DNA of 64,000 nucleotides from Rhizobium sp. 32-5/1. GTDB taxonomy: Bacteria; Pseudomonadota; Alphaproteobacteria; Rhizobiales; Rhizobiaceae. Shown here piece by piece: positions 1-10,656 of this stretch (position 1 is the stretch's first letter; each line of letters starts with the position of its first letter). The notes beneath the pieces were generated by a model that did not search any database, was not told the origin of the DNA, and was given only the letters and a program-made list of their open reading frames with translations. The translations under genes and the position numbers were made by a program. The stretch covers positions 2,532,501-2,596,500 of the forward strand of contig NZ_CP120638.1 of assembly GCF_029537235.1 (NCBI RefSeq). Direction: 5' to 3'.

Positions 1-180
1 AAAGGATGGGTTGTAAAAGGTAACCCGTTCGTTTGTTCGTCCTTTATCGTTAGGGGCGCGCAGCCCATCAGCGGCAATCGCAAGGTTGTCCGGATGGCCG
101 GATTTGGCACCCCTCTGAGCGCAAGCGAAGAGGACAAGGTTTACCAAATCAAACAGATGATGAGCATTGGCAATGAGAAC
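1..180 (+). other. 3' part of 16S-23S internal transcribed spacer
   Basis: Non-coding sequence directly upstream of the 23S rRNA; the 16S gene and the tRNA-Ile/tRNA-Ala genes expected in a rhizobial rrn operon would lie outside the window. No tRNA is visible in these 180 bases. Confidence 0.7.
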
Positions 181-2980
<2,800 letters not shown>

Positions 2981-3254
2981 TCTCATTGCTAGTGCTCATC
3001 AGAGCGCCTCCGGCGCTTTAATGATCCCTTTCTTTATGTCCTGGCGCGTGAAAAACGCTCCGGACGGGCCGCGTCACGAGACGCGACGGCCGCTTGGCCT
3101 TGCGGAGCTTTCGCTCCGGATGGGCCCAAAGCAGCTTAGAAAAAGACGTGTTCAAATAGACTAGTCACTAACGACTAATCCCTAATCACTCCTAGAGTGA
3201 ACCAGCTTCTCATTTGGTTTTGCGCTGTCGCCAGCGCAATTCTTGCCCTTAGTT
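2981..3254 (+). other. 23S-5S spacer
   Basis: No gene. It holds several GC-rich inverted repeats, for example AGCGCC-TCC-GGCGCT near 3003-3017 and a nested set around 3050-3125, likely pre-rRNA processing stems. Confidence 0.6.
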
Positions 3255-3372
3255 GACCTGGTGGTTATTGCGGGGTGGCTGCACCCGTTCCCATTCCGAA
3301 CACGGCCGTGAAACGCCCCTGCGCCAATGGTACTCCGTCTTAAGACGCGGGAGAGTAGGTCGCTGCCAGGTC
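3255..3372 (+). rRNA. rrf: 5S ribosomal RNA
   Basis: About 118 nt. The two ends, GACCTGG at 3255 and CCAGGTC at 3366-3372, form the terminal helix; the internal CCATTCCGAACACGGCCGTG is the classic 5S loop B/C region. It lies in the normal place downstream of 23S. Confidence 0.96.
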
Positions 3373-3434
3373 TATTAAAGGCAAGAAAATACCAAACCAT
3401 CTTCTCTTCATCCTCGGCCAAAGCCGAAACAACG

Positions 3435-3457
3435 GGCCGCCATCAAGCGGCCTTTTT
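3435..3457 (+). terminator. Intrinsic terminator after 5S rRNA
   Basis: GGCCGC (3435-3440) pairs with GCGGCC (3447-3452) and is followed by TTTTT. Because tRNA-fMet follows about 170 bp later, this may be a partial terminator or a processing stem rather than the operon end. Confidence 0.65.
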
Positions 3458-3489
3458 GCTTCGGTACGTTAAGCCGGATCAGAAAATCT

Positions 3490-3615
3490 CAGGGAGAAGC
3501 CGTCGCATGCGTGACGGTGCCTCCCTAACATGAGACAAATCCCAAGGGATTTGCTCAGGTAGTAAGTGTAACTGCAAAGCAGTTACACAATCGCGACATT
3601 CGGCAATGCCGAATG
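3490..3615 (+). other. Three consecutive hairpins in 5S-tRNA spacer
   Basis: AGGGAG (3491-3496)/CTCCCT (3521-3526) with inner CCGTC/GACGG; a perfect 10-bp hairpin GTGTAACTGC (3566-3575)/GCAGTTACAC (3579-3588) with an AAA loop; and a perfect 8-bp hairpin CATTCGGC (3597-3604)/GCCGAATG (3608-3615) with an AAT loop. The last ends 7 nt before the tRNA. Likely RNase processing signals; function is inferred. Confidence 0.7.
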
Positions 3616-3622
3616 CGCTTGG

Positions 3623-3699
<77 letters not shown>

Positions 3700-3723
3700 G
3701 ATTACAACGACTTAGCTTTGAAA

Positions 3724-3748
3724 AGGCGTCCTCCGGGGCGCTTTTTTG
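3724..3748 (+). terminator. Intrinsic terminator of the rrn operon
   Basis: GCGTCC (3726-3731) pairs with GGGCGC (3736-3741, one G:U) with a TCCG loop, followed by six T. It stands 25 nt after the tRNA. Confidence 0.85.
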
Positions 3749-3907
3749 CGTTTCGGGCTACATTCCGGGCAACGTCCAAGGACTCCGGGCATACCGATAT
3801 GGCGCTGCCGGTCAAGGAACTGGGCAATCCGACTGGGACCCGGCACCGCTTGGCGGACGCTCGGTTCGGCCTGGATCACTGCGATACGACCCGTCATTGC
3901 GATTCGT
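3749..3907. other. IS-flank sequence, no recognisable gene
   Basis: Between the rrn terminator and the IS3-type element. Short open frames exist on both strands but none resembles a known protein; it is probably debris of an older element. Confidence 0.4.
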
Positions 3908-3976
3908 TGTTGGTTTCCACGCGGAACTGAGCCGGTGGGGGTGCGGACGAAAACTTGGACCACCAGGAGGTAGTTC

Positions 3977-4639
3977 ATGTATTCCTACGCAGACAGACTT
4001 CGAGCCGTTGAGCTTTATATCAGGCTTGGCAAGCGACTTAACGGGACCATTCGGCAGTTGGGTTATCCCACAAAGAATGCGCTGAGGGGTTGGTACCGCG
4101 AGTACGTACAGCATCTCGACCTGCGTATTCAGCCGGTAGCTCGAGCGCCAAAGTATTCCAAGAGTCAGAAGCAGGCGGCACTTGAGCATTACCGCACCCA
4201 TGATCGTTGCATCTCTGCGACGATGAGGGCGCTCGGCTATCCTGGTCGAGGAACTCTGACCGCATGGGTACGTGAGGCCTTTCCGGAGACGCGAACATCG
4301 ATGGTGGGTCGATCGTGGCGCCCTGCCTATCCCGCAGCGGTGAAGCCAGCTGGTGTCATCGGACTATGTAGTGGAGATGAAAGCGCCCAACAGGTGGCTG
4401 ACCGGCTGGGCGTCTGCAGGCCGACGTTGTACAACTGGAAAGACCAGCTACTCGGTCATGAGGCTCCTTCCTCCATGAAACGCCGCAAAACCACCCCGCA
4501 GGCGCCGGAACGCGAGGAACTCGAGCGCCAGCTTGAAGCCCTCCAACGTGATGTTCGCCAGTTGCAACTCGAGCATGACCTCCTGAAGAAGGCCAATGAA
4601 CTCCTAAAAAAGAACTGGGCGTCGATCTGCAGATCCTGA
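3977..4639 (+). CDS. IS3-family transposase OrfA
   Basis: 220 aa. DNA-binding half of an IS3-family transposase. Two helix-turn-helix segments are visible (about residues 20-45 and 65-95), a third HTH-like stretch VADRLGVCRPTLYNWK (about 137-152), then a coiled-coil leucine zipper (about 175-212) ending LLKKANELLKKN. The element carries A AAA AAG at 4606-4612 in the correct phase, so ribosomes can slip -1 to make the OrfAB fusion. A Shine-Dalgarno AGGAGG stands 6-7 nt upstream of the ATG. Confidence 0.88.
   Translation: MYSYADRLRAVELYIRLGKRLNGTIRQLGYPTKNALRGWYREYVQHLDLRIQPVARAPKYSKSQKQAALEHYRTHDRCISATMRALGYPGRGTLTAWVREAFPETRTSMVGRSWRPAYPAAVKPAGVIGLCSGDESAQQVADRLGVCRPTLYNWKDQLLGHEAPSSMKRRKTTPQAPEREELERQLEALQRDVRQLQLEHDLLKKANELLKKNWASICRS
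4606..4612 (+). promoter_or_regulatory. Programmed -1 ribosomal frameshift site
   Basis: Heptamer A AAA AAG in the orfA reading phase (CTA AAA AAG). After a -1 slip, translation continues GAA CTG GGC GTC without a stop into orfB. This is the classic IS3-family arrangement for making the OrfAB transposase. Confidence 0.85.
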
Positions 4640-5514
4640 GTAATCGGGAAAAAACACAGCTGGTTGACGCCCTTAAAGATACCTATCGCTTGCCAGAACT
4701 GCTCGCCCAGCTGCAAATTGCGCGAAGCTCCTACTTTTATCATCGCACGCGCATGTGTCTGGCAGACAAGTATGCCGCCGTCCGGCACAGCCTTGCGGAA
4801 ATCTTTGAAGCGAACCGTCGTTGTTACGGCTACCGCAGACTACAGGCGTCACTGGCCAGGAAGAGCGTGATCATCTCGGAAAAGGTTGTCCAGCGCTTGA
4901 TGAAGCAGGAGCACTTGGTCGTGGCCAGACCGCGCCGACGGCGTTTCGGATCGTACTTGGGAGAAATAAGTCCGGCACCCGAGAACCTGATCAATCGCGA
5001 CTTCCATGCGAAAGCGCCGAACGAGAAATGGCTGACAGACATCACCGAGTTCCAGATCCCAGCCGGGAAGGTGTATCTCTCGCCCATCATCGATTGCTTC
5101 GACGGAATGGTCATCAGTTGGTCGATTGGAACGCAACCAGACGCGCGGCTGGTCAATACTATGCTGGATGCAGCTATTGAGACCGTGACCGACGGCGAAG
5201 AACGGCCAATCGTCCATTCCGATCGCGGAGCCCATTATCGCTGGCCAGGCTGGCTAACGCGGATCAGCGAAGCGAAACTGGTTCGCTCAATGTCCCGAAA
5301 GGGCTGCTCACAAGATAACGCCGCATGCGAAGGCTTCTTCGGCCGATTGAAAACGGAACTATTTTATCCACGAGATTGGAAGGCCATCACAATCAAAAAG
5401 TTCGTTGCCGAGGTAGACGCCTATATCCGCTGGTACAATGAGAAGCGGATCAAGATATCGCTGGGATCACTCAGCCCGGTCGAATATCGCAAGAGCCTCG
5501 GCCTTAACTTATAA
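4612..5514 (+). CDS. IS3-family transposase OrfB (catalytic part of OrfAB)
   Basis: Catalytic integrase-like domain. Open from the slip site at 4612; the first internal ATG is at 4690 (274 aa). DDE residues are visible: D in WLTDITEF, D in HSDRGAHY and E in CEGFFGRLK, with the C-terminal signature WYNEKRIKISLGSLSPVEYR. An N-terminal HTH_21-type segment CYGYRRLQASL precedes the core. Reading frame intact, so the element may be active in the OrfAB form. Confidence 0.9.
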   Translation, partial: ELGVDLQILSNREKTQLVDALKDTYRLPELLAQLQIARSSYFYHRTRMCLADKYAAVRHSLAEIFEANRRCYGYRRLQASLARKSVIISEKVVQRLMKQEHLVVARPRRRRFGSYLGEISPAPENLINRDFHAKAPNEKWLTDITEFQIPAGKVYLSPIIDCFDGMVISWSIGTQPDARLVNTMLDAAIETVTDGEERPIVHSDRGAHYRWPGWLTRISEAKLVRSMSRKGCSQDNAACEGFFGRLKTELFYPRDWKAITIKKFVAEVDAYIRWYNEKRIKISLGSLSPVEYRKSLGLNL

Positions 5515-5582
5515 AGCTGTCCAACTTTTTATCCGCACCCCTTATGCGCCTAACCGGCTCAGTTCTGCGTGGAAACCAACAA

Positions 5583-5825
5583 TCAACGCGATTTTTGCAA
5601 CAGAGTCGGCTGAAATGGCAGACGTCCACCGGCTATGCCAAGCGAGCTTTGGTTGAAACCGCGATGGGTCGATACAAGGGCGTCATCGGCCCGCGGCTAC
5701 GTGCTCGTTCATTCAGTGCGCAGCAGACTGAAGCTGCGATCGGCGTCGCCATCCTTAACCGAATGCTTGCCTGCGGACGCCCGAAATCCGTTCGTTGCCA
5801 AACCTCGACGGGAGCAACCAAATAA
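5583..5825 (+). pseudogene. C-terminal remnant of IS5-family transposase
   Basis: Frame reading YAKRALVETAMGRYKG then LRARSFSAQQTEAAIG. It carries the IS5/IS4-type signature Y-(2)-R-(3)-E-(6)-K, with E the last acidic catalytic residue, followed by the usual end LNRMLACGRPKSV. The N-terminal two thirds, with the two Asp residues, are missing, apparently replaced by the IS3 element immediately upstream. Non-functional remnant. Confidence 0.8.
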
Positions 5826-6009
5826 TCGGCCCATGAAAGACCGACTCCCGCACATTTGCTGATCCCCCCACCAACGCCCAACTGATTGGCTCGTTCAGGC
5901 TGTGATCCCCGAATACGTTTCTAATTAATTCCGTAAATTTTTGCCAAATTGAACAATATTTGCTACAATTTCATATCATTGGCGTTTCGCTAATAAATGG
6001 CAAATTCAA

Positions 6010-6422
6010 ATGTCCGGAAAACACATCTTTCTAGTTGATGATGACAAAGATGACATCTTTCTGATGTCAACCTCGCTTAAGCGGCTTGAAATAGAGGCTG
6101 CTACGCGGGTTAAGATCACTGTTTTTTATAGTGGCCAGGATGCATTGGATTTTTTGATACATTAGGCGAACAAGAAAACGAACTTCCGGATTGCATATGC
6201 GTTGACATAAACATGCCGGGTATGAACGGCTTGGAATTGCTGAAGCGCCTTCGTAGAATGAGGCGTCTGGACGTCGTACCAATCTACATTGTAAGCACAA
6301 CCAACAGCGACAAGACACAACAACAGGCACTGTCCTTTGGGGCAAGCGGTGCATTCGCAAAGCCGGAAACAATGCTGGGCATGCAATCAATTCAAAGGGA
6401 ATTGCTCGGCATTCCCGAATAG
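6010..6422 (+). pseudogene. Rcp1-type response regulator, frame-broken
   Basis: Single-domain receiver without output domain, of the type that pairs with phytochrome-like kinases. The first part from ATG 6010 has the acidic pocket LVDDDKDD; the second part has the phosphoacceptor VDINMPGMNGLELL and the conserved Lys region AFAKPE. The two parts lie in different frames: one base is missing in the run T6 at 6150-6155. Restoring T7 gives DALDFFDTLGEQENELPDC and a continuous protein of about 137 aa. It sits 3 nt before the kinase gene, presumably its partner. I treat the break as a probable base-call error. Confidence 0.75.
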
Positions 6423-6425
6423 GGG

Positions 6426-7664
6426 ATGGGCGAGGGCATGCTAGAAAAGTTTCTCCAGTACTTCGAGACAAACTCGTTCTTGGCCCACGGTTATTGCATG
6501 ACGTGGCGAACGGATCTTATAGCCCTTCACGCGATATCCGACCTCGTCATATTCTCCTCTTATTTCATAATTCCCACGGCCATTCTTTATATCACCATTA
6601 GGCGGCCAGACCTCGTTCCCAGCCGCATAGCGCTGTTGTTTTGCGTGTTCATTTTCGCCTGGGGGATGACACATCTGGTCGGATTTATCACGCTTTGGGA
6701 GCCTGTCTATAGCTTCGAAGGCGTGCTCAAGGCGGCCACAGCGGTGGTATCCGGCGCGACTGCGGTGGCCAGTTGGACGCTGATGCCGTCGGCGCTGAAG
6801 CTGCCAAGTACAGTCATGCTCGAGCAAAAGAACGATGCACTCGCGAGATCGGGCCAGGAGCAACAGCGTGCATATGCTGAATTGGAGCAGATAAAGTTGG
6901 AACTGGAACTCCGTATCCAGCAACGAACCCAGGAACTGCGGGATAAAGCCGATGCGCTCGAGCAAATGAACACGAGCCTGTCACAATATGCCCATTTCGC
7001 GTCTCACGATCTCCAGGAACCTTTACGCAAAATCGTCTCTTTCTCGGAATTGGCCATTGAGGAGGATACAGCCAGAGGTCCGGACCTCAAAATGTTCCTT
7101 GAGACAATCAACGAATCCGCAAAGCGGGCACGCAATCTTGTCCGCAACATCCTTCAACACGCTGAGCTAGATCAGCACACAGCCGTTATTCACCAATTGT
7201 CATTGAAGGAGGAAACGAAACACGCGTTGGAAACGCACGAACTGTCCATCCGTGACCGTAAAGGCGAAGTCAAAGTTGACATTCACGATATTCGCGTTCG
7301 CGCTGACCCAACGCTGGTCTCACAGATTCTCGAAAATCTCATCAGTAACGCAATCAAATACACACCCGTAGACCGCACGCTGAGGGTATCGATAATCACC
7401 CAATTGTCGGACGAAGGCATGGAATATGTCATAACGGACAACGGTATTGGCTTTGATCCGGTGTTTAAGGAGAAAATCTTCGAACCATTTACCCGTCTCA
7501 ATCCGGGAAACGGTGTGATTGGCACTGGCATGGGGCTAGCAATCGTCGCCAAGGCACTGAAACAACTTGGTTGGAGCATCGTTGTCGAAACCGCACACAT
7601 GCAGGGAACAAGTTTTAGAATTACAATTCCTGCTGATCAGATTGTTCAGGATGAACAAGAATAG
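6426..7664 (+). CDS. Histidine kinase with ethylene-receptor-like membrane domain
   Basis: 412 aa. The N-terminus has three membrane helices (about 33-57, 67-90, 98-118) aligning without gaps to the ethylene-binding domain of plant ETR1: D39, Y46, P50 and H83 match ETR1 D25, Y32, P36 and H69, but the copper-ligand Cys65 position is W79. A coiled coil (about 135-185) leads to a HisKA domain with H194 in ASHDLQEPLRKI, then HATPase_c with N box (LENLISNAIKYT) and G boxes (DNGIGFD, GTGMGLAI). No receiver domain. An alternative start is ATG 6438, with GGGCGAGGG as ribosome site. Phosphotransfer to the upstream receiver is inferred from adjacency. Confidence 0.88.
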   Translation: MGEGMLEKFLQYFETNSFLAHGYCMTWRTDLIALHAISDLVIFSSYFIIPTAILYITIRRPDLVPSRIALLFCVFIFAWGMTHLVGFITLWEPVYSFEGVLKAATAVVSGATAVASWTLMPSALKLPSTVMLEQKNDALARSGQEQQRAYAELEQIKLELELRIQQRTQELRDKADALEQMNTSLSQYAHFASHDLQEPLRKIVSFSELAIEEDTARGPDLKMFLETINESAKRARNLVRNILQHAELDQHTAVIHQLSLKEETKHALETHELSIRDRKGEVKVDIHDIRVRADPTLVSQILENLISNAIKYTPVDRTLRVSIITQLSDEGMEYVITDNGIGFDPVFKEKIFEPFTRLNPGNGVIGTGMGLAIVAKALKQLGWSIVVETAHMQGTSFRITIPADQIVQDEQE

Positions 7665-7886
7665 GCTAGGCCGTAGACGGAACCGTAAAGTTAACCTGTC
7701 GGCGATCGACCTGTGCGATCTTTCAGCATGACCCAAGTCGCTCGTGATCGCCTTTATCCCGCCATCGGTATGGCTTTTACTTCCCGCTTTCAATAGAAGC
7801 GCCAGACTGAAAGTCCAGCCCGCAATTTTGATCTAACGAGTTTCACTCGGAGCAGGGAGGGAATGTCCAGAGCCCGGATGCCTTGG
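7665..7886. other. Intergenic, no gene seen
   Basis: About 220 bp between the kinase gene and the next IS. The N-terminal half of the SDR gene that is cut on the other side of the IS is not found here, so the IS junction involved a deletion or rearrangement. Confidence 0.5.
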
Positions 7887-7920
7887 TGGTCTGCCCCCAT
7901 GGGGTGATCCGGGTTTAATG

Positions 7921-8833
7921 TTAGTGCATGCTGGGTCTGGCCGCCACCGCTGGCGTTGACGTCGGGCCGTTTTGGCGAGGCCAGACAGCCGCTTCGGGTG
8001 CCGGTGACTTGTAGTTCAGTGACGAGTGCGGACGCACGGTGTTGTAGTGCCCCCGCCAGCCCTCGATGATGATCTTCGCTTCTTTGAGCGTGTAGAAGAT
8101 TTCTCCGTTGAGCAGTTCGTCCCTGAGCTTCGAGTTGAAGCTTTCGCAATAACCGTTCTCCCATGGGCTGCCCGGCATGATGTAAGCCGTTTTGGCACCG
8201 ACCGTTGCAATCCACTCCCTCAGCGCCTTGGCGATGAATTCCGGGCCGTTGTCGGAACGAATATGCGCCGGGACGCCCCGCAGGATGAACAGGTCTGAGA
8301 GGACGTCGATGACATCCACAGCCTTCAGCTTCCTCTCGACCCTGATGGCAATGCATTCCCGCGTAAACTCATCGATCACATCAGCGCAAATGCAAAGCGT
8401 TTGTCGCGAACATGCGTAGCTTTCTGCCGCTGTGGGTCCGGTCCTCGACAAAATCGTAGGACCAGACATGGTTGGGATATTCCGGCCGAAGCCGGATGCA
8501 CGCGCTGTCGTTCAGCCAGAGCCGACCGCGTTTGGGTTGCTTGGATGGAACCTTCAGCCCCTCCCGTCGCCATATCCGCTCGACCCGTTTGACGTTCACG
8601 ATCCAACCCGCCTGATGCAGCATCGCCGTGATGCGACGATAGCCATAGCGGCCATATTGGAGAGCGAGCGCCGTGATGTCGGCGGTCAATGCCGCTTCGT
8701 CATCTGGTGTCTTTGCGATTTTGCGGCTCACGTGGAACGATGCTGGCCGAGAACCCGGCATGCCCGTCGTTCGGACACGCCCAGTTCTGCGGTGACTTGG
8801 TCCACACAGGCACGACGGCGAGCGGGGCTTAGA
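7921..8833 (-). pseudogene. IS407-type transposase OrfB, multiply damaged
   Basis: Recognisable catalytic domain in pieces: SPARRRACVDQVTAELGVSE and RACRVLGQHRST in one frame, RKIAKTPDDEAAL to YDFVEDRTHSGRKLRM in another, and VIDEFTRECIAIRVERKL to the end in a third. DDE residues are present (D in YDFVED, D in IRSDNGPEFI, E in NGYCESFNSKL). One lesion is a 2-base surplus near 8723-8736; the other is an insertion of about 25 bp near 8380-8410 between RM and VIDEF. These are real lesions, unlike the one-base losses elsewhere in the window, so the element cannot transpose by itself. Confidence 0.85.
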
Positions 8834-9107
8834 CGTTTCCCCTGGCAGCCTCCGCAAGGATCATCTTGTCCAGGGTTAGATCGGAAACAGCCCGCCGGAG
8901 CCGCGCATTCTCGGTCTCCAGCTCTTTTAGGCGCTTCACCTGATCGCCCTTCAGGCCACCGTATTCTGCCCGCCAGCGGTAATATGTAACTTCCGTCACG
9001 CCTATCGACCGGATCGCCTCCGCCATCGATTTGCCCTGCGCATTCAGCACGTCAACCTGACGAAGCTTCGTGACGATCTCTTCCGCCTTGTGTCTTTTCG
9101 CTGCCAT
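8829..9107 (-). CDS. IS407-type transposase OrfA
   Basis: 92 aa from ATG 9107 (ribosome site GAAGGAC; an upstream in-frame ATG at 9137 is less likely). Helix-turn-helix MAEAIRSIGVTEVTYYRWRAEYGG followed by a leucine-zipper-like coiled coil VKRLKELETENARLRRAV, typical of the IS407 subgroup. Intact, but its partner OrfB is broken. Confidence 0.85.
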   Translation of the reverse strand: MAAKRHKAEEIVTKLRQVDVLNAQGKSMAEAIRSIGVTEVTYYRWRAEYGGLKGDQVKRLKELETENARLRRAVSDLTLDKMILAEAARGNV

Positions 9108-9172
9108 TTCAATGTCCTTCCTCGGCTCAGGAGCCATACTTCAAAAAGGACCACTTTTCAGGGGGAAGACCA

Positions 9173-9660
9173 GATGAGGCATTGCACGTCATCGCGACCA
9201 ACGTGACGGGTACCGTTGCGCTTATTCATAAAATCGGGAACGAGATGCGCGCGCGCGGTGCGGGCAAAATCCTCATCACGGGCTCGATCGCAGGTTTCAT
9301 TCCTGGCACTTATCAGGCCGTTTATAACGGCACCAAGGCTTTTCTGAACTCCTTCTCTTTTACCCTGCGTCACGAGTTGAAGGACACTGGCGTCACCGTG
9401 ACCTGCCTTATGCCGGGGCCAACTGAGACCAAGTTCTTCGAACGAGCGGACATGCTCGACACCGAGGTGGGACAGGCGGAGAAGGATGATTCCGCCGATG
9501 TCGCCAAGGTCGGCTTCGATGCCTTGATGAATGACGAGGGTGACGTCGTCGGGGGCTGGAAGAACAAGCTTCATATGGTGATGGCAAACGTCACGCCGGC
9601 AGGGTTGTTGGCCAAACGACATGCAAAGATGGCAGCTCCGGGAACGGGCAAAATGAATAG
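9173..9660 (+). pseudogene. 3' half of a short-chain dehydrogenase, cut by the IS
   Basis: Starts mid-protein exactly at the IS end with EALHVIATNVTGTV. It keeps the Rossmann-fold core after the cofactor site: ILITGSIAGF, the active-site YNGTKAF (Tyr-x3-Lys) and LMPGPTETKFF. The TGxxxGxG cofactor motif and the N-terminal 90 or so residues are gone. Near the 3' end A4 at 9650-9653 gives an odd extension to 9730; A5 would give the ordinary end GTGKNE and stop at 9658. No start codon or promoter remains. Confidence 0.8.
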
Positions 9661-9795
9661 CCTGCCTTTGGCCGGTCGTCATCTACGGCCCGTTCGGGAC
9701 CGGCCTCTCCCTACCGCGGGCAGATGCTGATAGTCGCAACGCGGCGCGCGGCTGTTTCGCGTCGCACGGCACAGGTCGAGCGACGACGTCTCCTG

Positions 9796-10071
9796 TCATT
9801 CTGTTAGAGGGCTGTTCGGCACGCGGCCGCTATGGTGGACCGGATTGTCGGTCCCTTCCGCTTCCACCGGCTTCTCTTCTTCAGCTGACATCCCGGATCT
9901 AGCTGGGGGAATGTCGTTGTCATCATTCCCAAGCTCGGCTTCATCAGGCAGTGGCTGCGAATCCAGATCGAGAGCCGCCGGGTCCGGTTTCCAGGTTGAA
10001 GACGTCATCGGTTGGTCGGTCAGATCTTCGTTTTTCGGTTTCGTCATAGCCATGTTCCCGAGCGGTTTCAT
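9796..10071 (-). CDS. Small acidic hydrophilic protein, unknown function
   Basis: 91 aa (or 83 aa from the internal ATG at 10047). Rich in Asp, Glu, Pro and Ser with no hydrophobic core; probably disordered. Short low-complexity lineage-specific proteins of this kind are common among general-stress genes of Rhizobiaceae. It is the last of a run of small minus-strand genes downstream of a GGAAC-N17-GTT promoter at 10567-10591. No domain recognised. Confidence 0.5.
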   Translation of the reverse strand: MKPLGNMAMTKPKNEDLTDQPMTSSTWKPDPAALDLDSQPLPDEAELGNDDNDIPPARSGMSAEEEKPVEAEGTDNPVHHSGRVPNSPLTE

Positions 10072-10097
10072 AACGTGCGAAGGGACTGTCGGATCGA

Positions 10098-10337
10098 CTA
10101 TCCCCTGAACTCCTCATCATCCGCATCGCGGTCGTCACTGTTGATATCCCAGTCTTCCACCGCTTTTTTGCCGGGTGGTGTCTTGTGCAATGTCGCATCA
10201 TCGGAGCCTGTGATAACTCGCGGCTTGGCGCTTGCGACGCCATTATTGTCACTGCGTTCCAGACCCTTCGCATATTGCCCCGCGGCGTCACGGTGGATCT
10301 CTGAAACGGATGATTTTTTTGATCCGTTCGACCCCAT
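10098..10337 (-). CDS. Small hydrophilic hypothetical protein
   Basis: 79 aa from the likely start MGSNGSKKSSVSEI (a longer frame begins at 10364). Highly charged with an acidic tail WDINSDDRDADDEEFRG. It overlaps the 3' end of the upstream gene by about 50 bp. No known domain; grouped with its neighbours as a probable stress-induced unit. Confidence 0.5.
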   Translation of the reverse strand: MGSNGSKKSSVSEIHRDAAGQYAKGLERSDNNGVASAKPRVITGSDDATLHKTPPGKKAVEDWDINSDDRDADDEEFRG

Positions 10338-10539
10338 TATACATCTCCCTCGTCTTGCCCGCATCCGTTACTTTGCGCCGGTCCGGATCATTCAGATTTT
10401 CTCCAACGGCGTCACGATCGGTTGCCGGATCGTCAGTCGCCGGGAGGTAACCGCGGGGGCGGGTCTCTTCGGGTCCCTCCCAACGGGGAGACTGTTCTGT
10501 GGTGCCAGCAGTACCGGGTTTCGGGGTTTTCTGTTCCAT
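10288..10539 (-). CDS. Small hydrophilic hypothetical protein
   Basis: 83 aa, starting MEQKTPKPGTAGTTEQ, rich in Pro, Arg, Glu and Asp. First gene after the GGAAC-N17-GTT promoter, whose GTT is 27 nt before the ATG; AGGAGATCGATC upstream supplies a ribosome site. No domain recognised. Confidence 0.6.
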   Translation of the reverse strand: MEQKTPKPGTAGTTEQSPRWEGPEETRPRGYLPATDDPATDRDAVGENLNDPDRRKVTDAGKTREMYNGVERIKKIIRFRDPP

Positions 10540-10566
10540 GATCGATCTCCTGATTGATGTTCAGAA

Positions 10567-10591
10567 AACGACCTCAGTCTGTAGAAGTTCC
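10567..10591 (-). promoter_or_regulatory. Candidate general-stress sigma (EcfG) promoter
   Basis: Minus strand GGAAC, 17-bp spacer, then GTT (preceded by C). The alphaproteobacterial EcfG consensus is GGAAC-N16/17-cGTT. It lies 27 bp before the small-protein gene start at 10539. Confidence 0.75.
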
Positions 10592-10656
10592 CTCTAACCG
10601 CAACGCGGATCAATCGAGAATTACATTGCAACGCCCGTCATCCGGCGGCCCCAACC

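Larger units (their letters stand above)
3908..5581 (+). mobile_element. IS3-family insertion sequence
   Basis: Contains orfA and orfB of an IS3-family element. The ends carry a bipartite inverted repeat: TGTTGGTTTCCACGC plus GAACTGAGCCGGT on the left (from 3908) is repeated inverted at 5550-5581 with one mismatch, and a second pair, GGGGTGCGGA-N2-AAAA-N-TTGGAC (left about 3938-3959, right about 5519-5543), lies inside. Spacing between the two parts differs between ends. If only the inner pair is the true terminus, the element is about 3936-5545 and the outer repeat belongs to an older element. I see no convincing target duplication. Confidence 0.8.
7887..9172 (-). mobile_element. IS407-type (IS3-family) insertion sequence, decayed
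   Basis: 1286 bp, transcribed from the minus strand. Imperfect terminal repeats: TGGTCTGCCCCC at 7887 inward, and inverted TGGTCTTCCCCC ending at 9172. It contains orfA (intact) and orfB (broken). No matching 4-bp duplication directly abuts both ends, in line with a later deletion next to the element. The element truncates an SDR gene at its right end. Confidence 0.85.

Noticed and set aside
3712..3978. 88-codon minus-strand frame left of the first IS
   Set aside because: Runs through the IS terminal repeat and the rrn terminator; no motif.
7877..9176. GATG as target duplication of the IS407-type element
   Set aside because: The left GATG is six bases away from the terminal repeat, so it does not abut the element.
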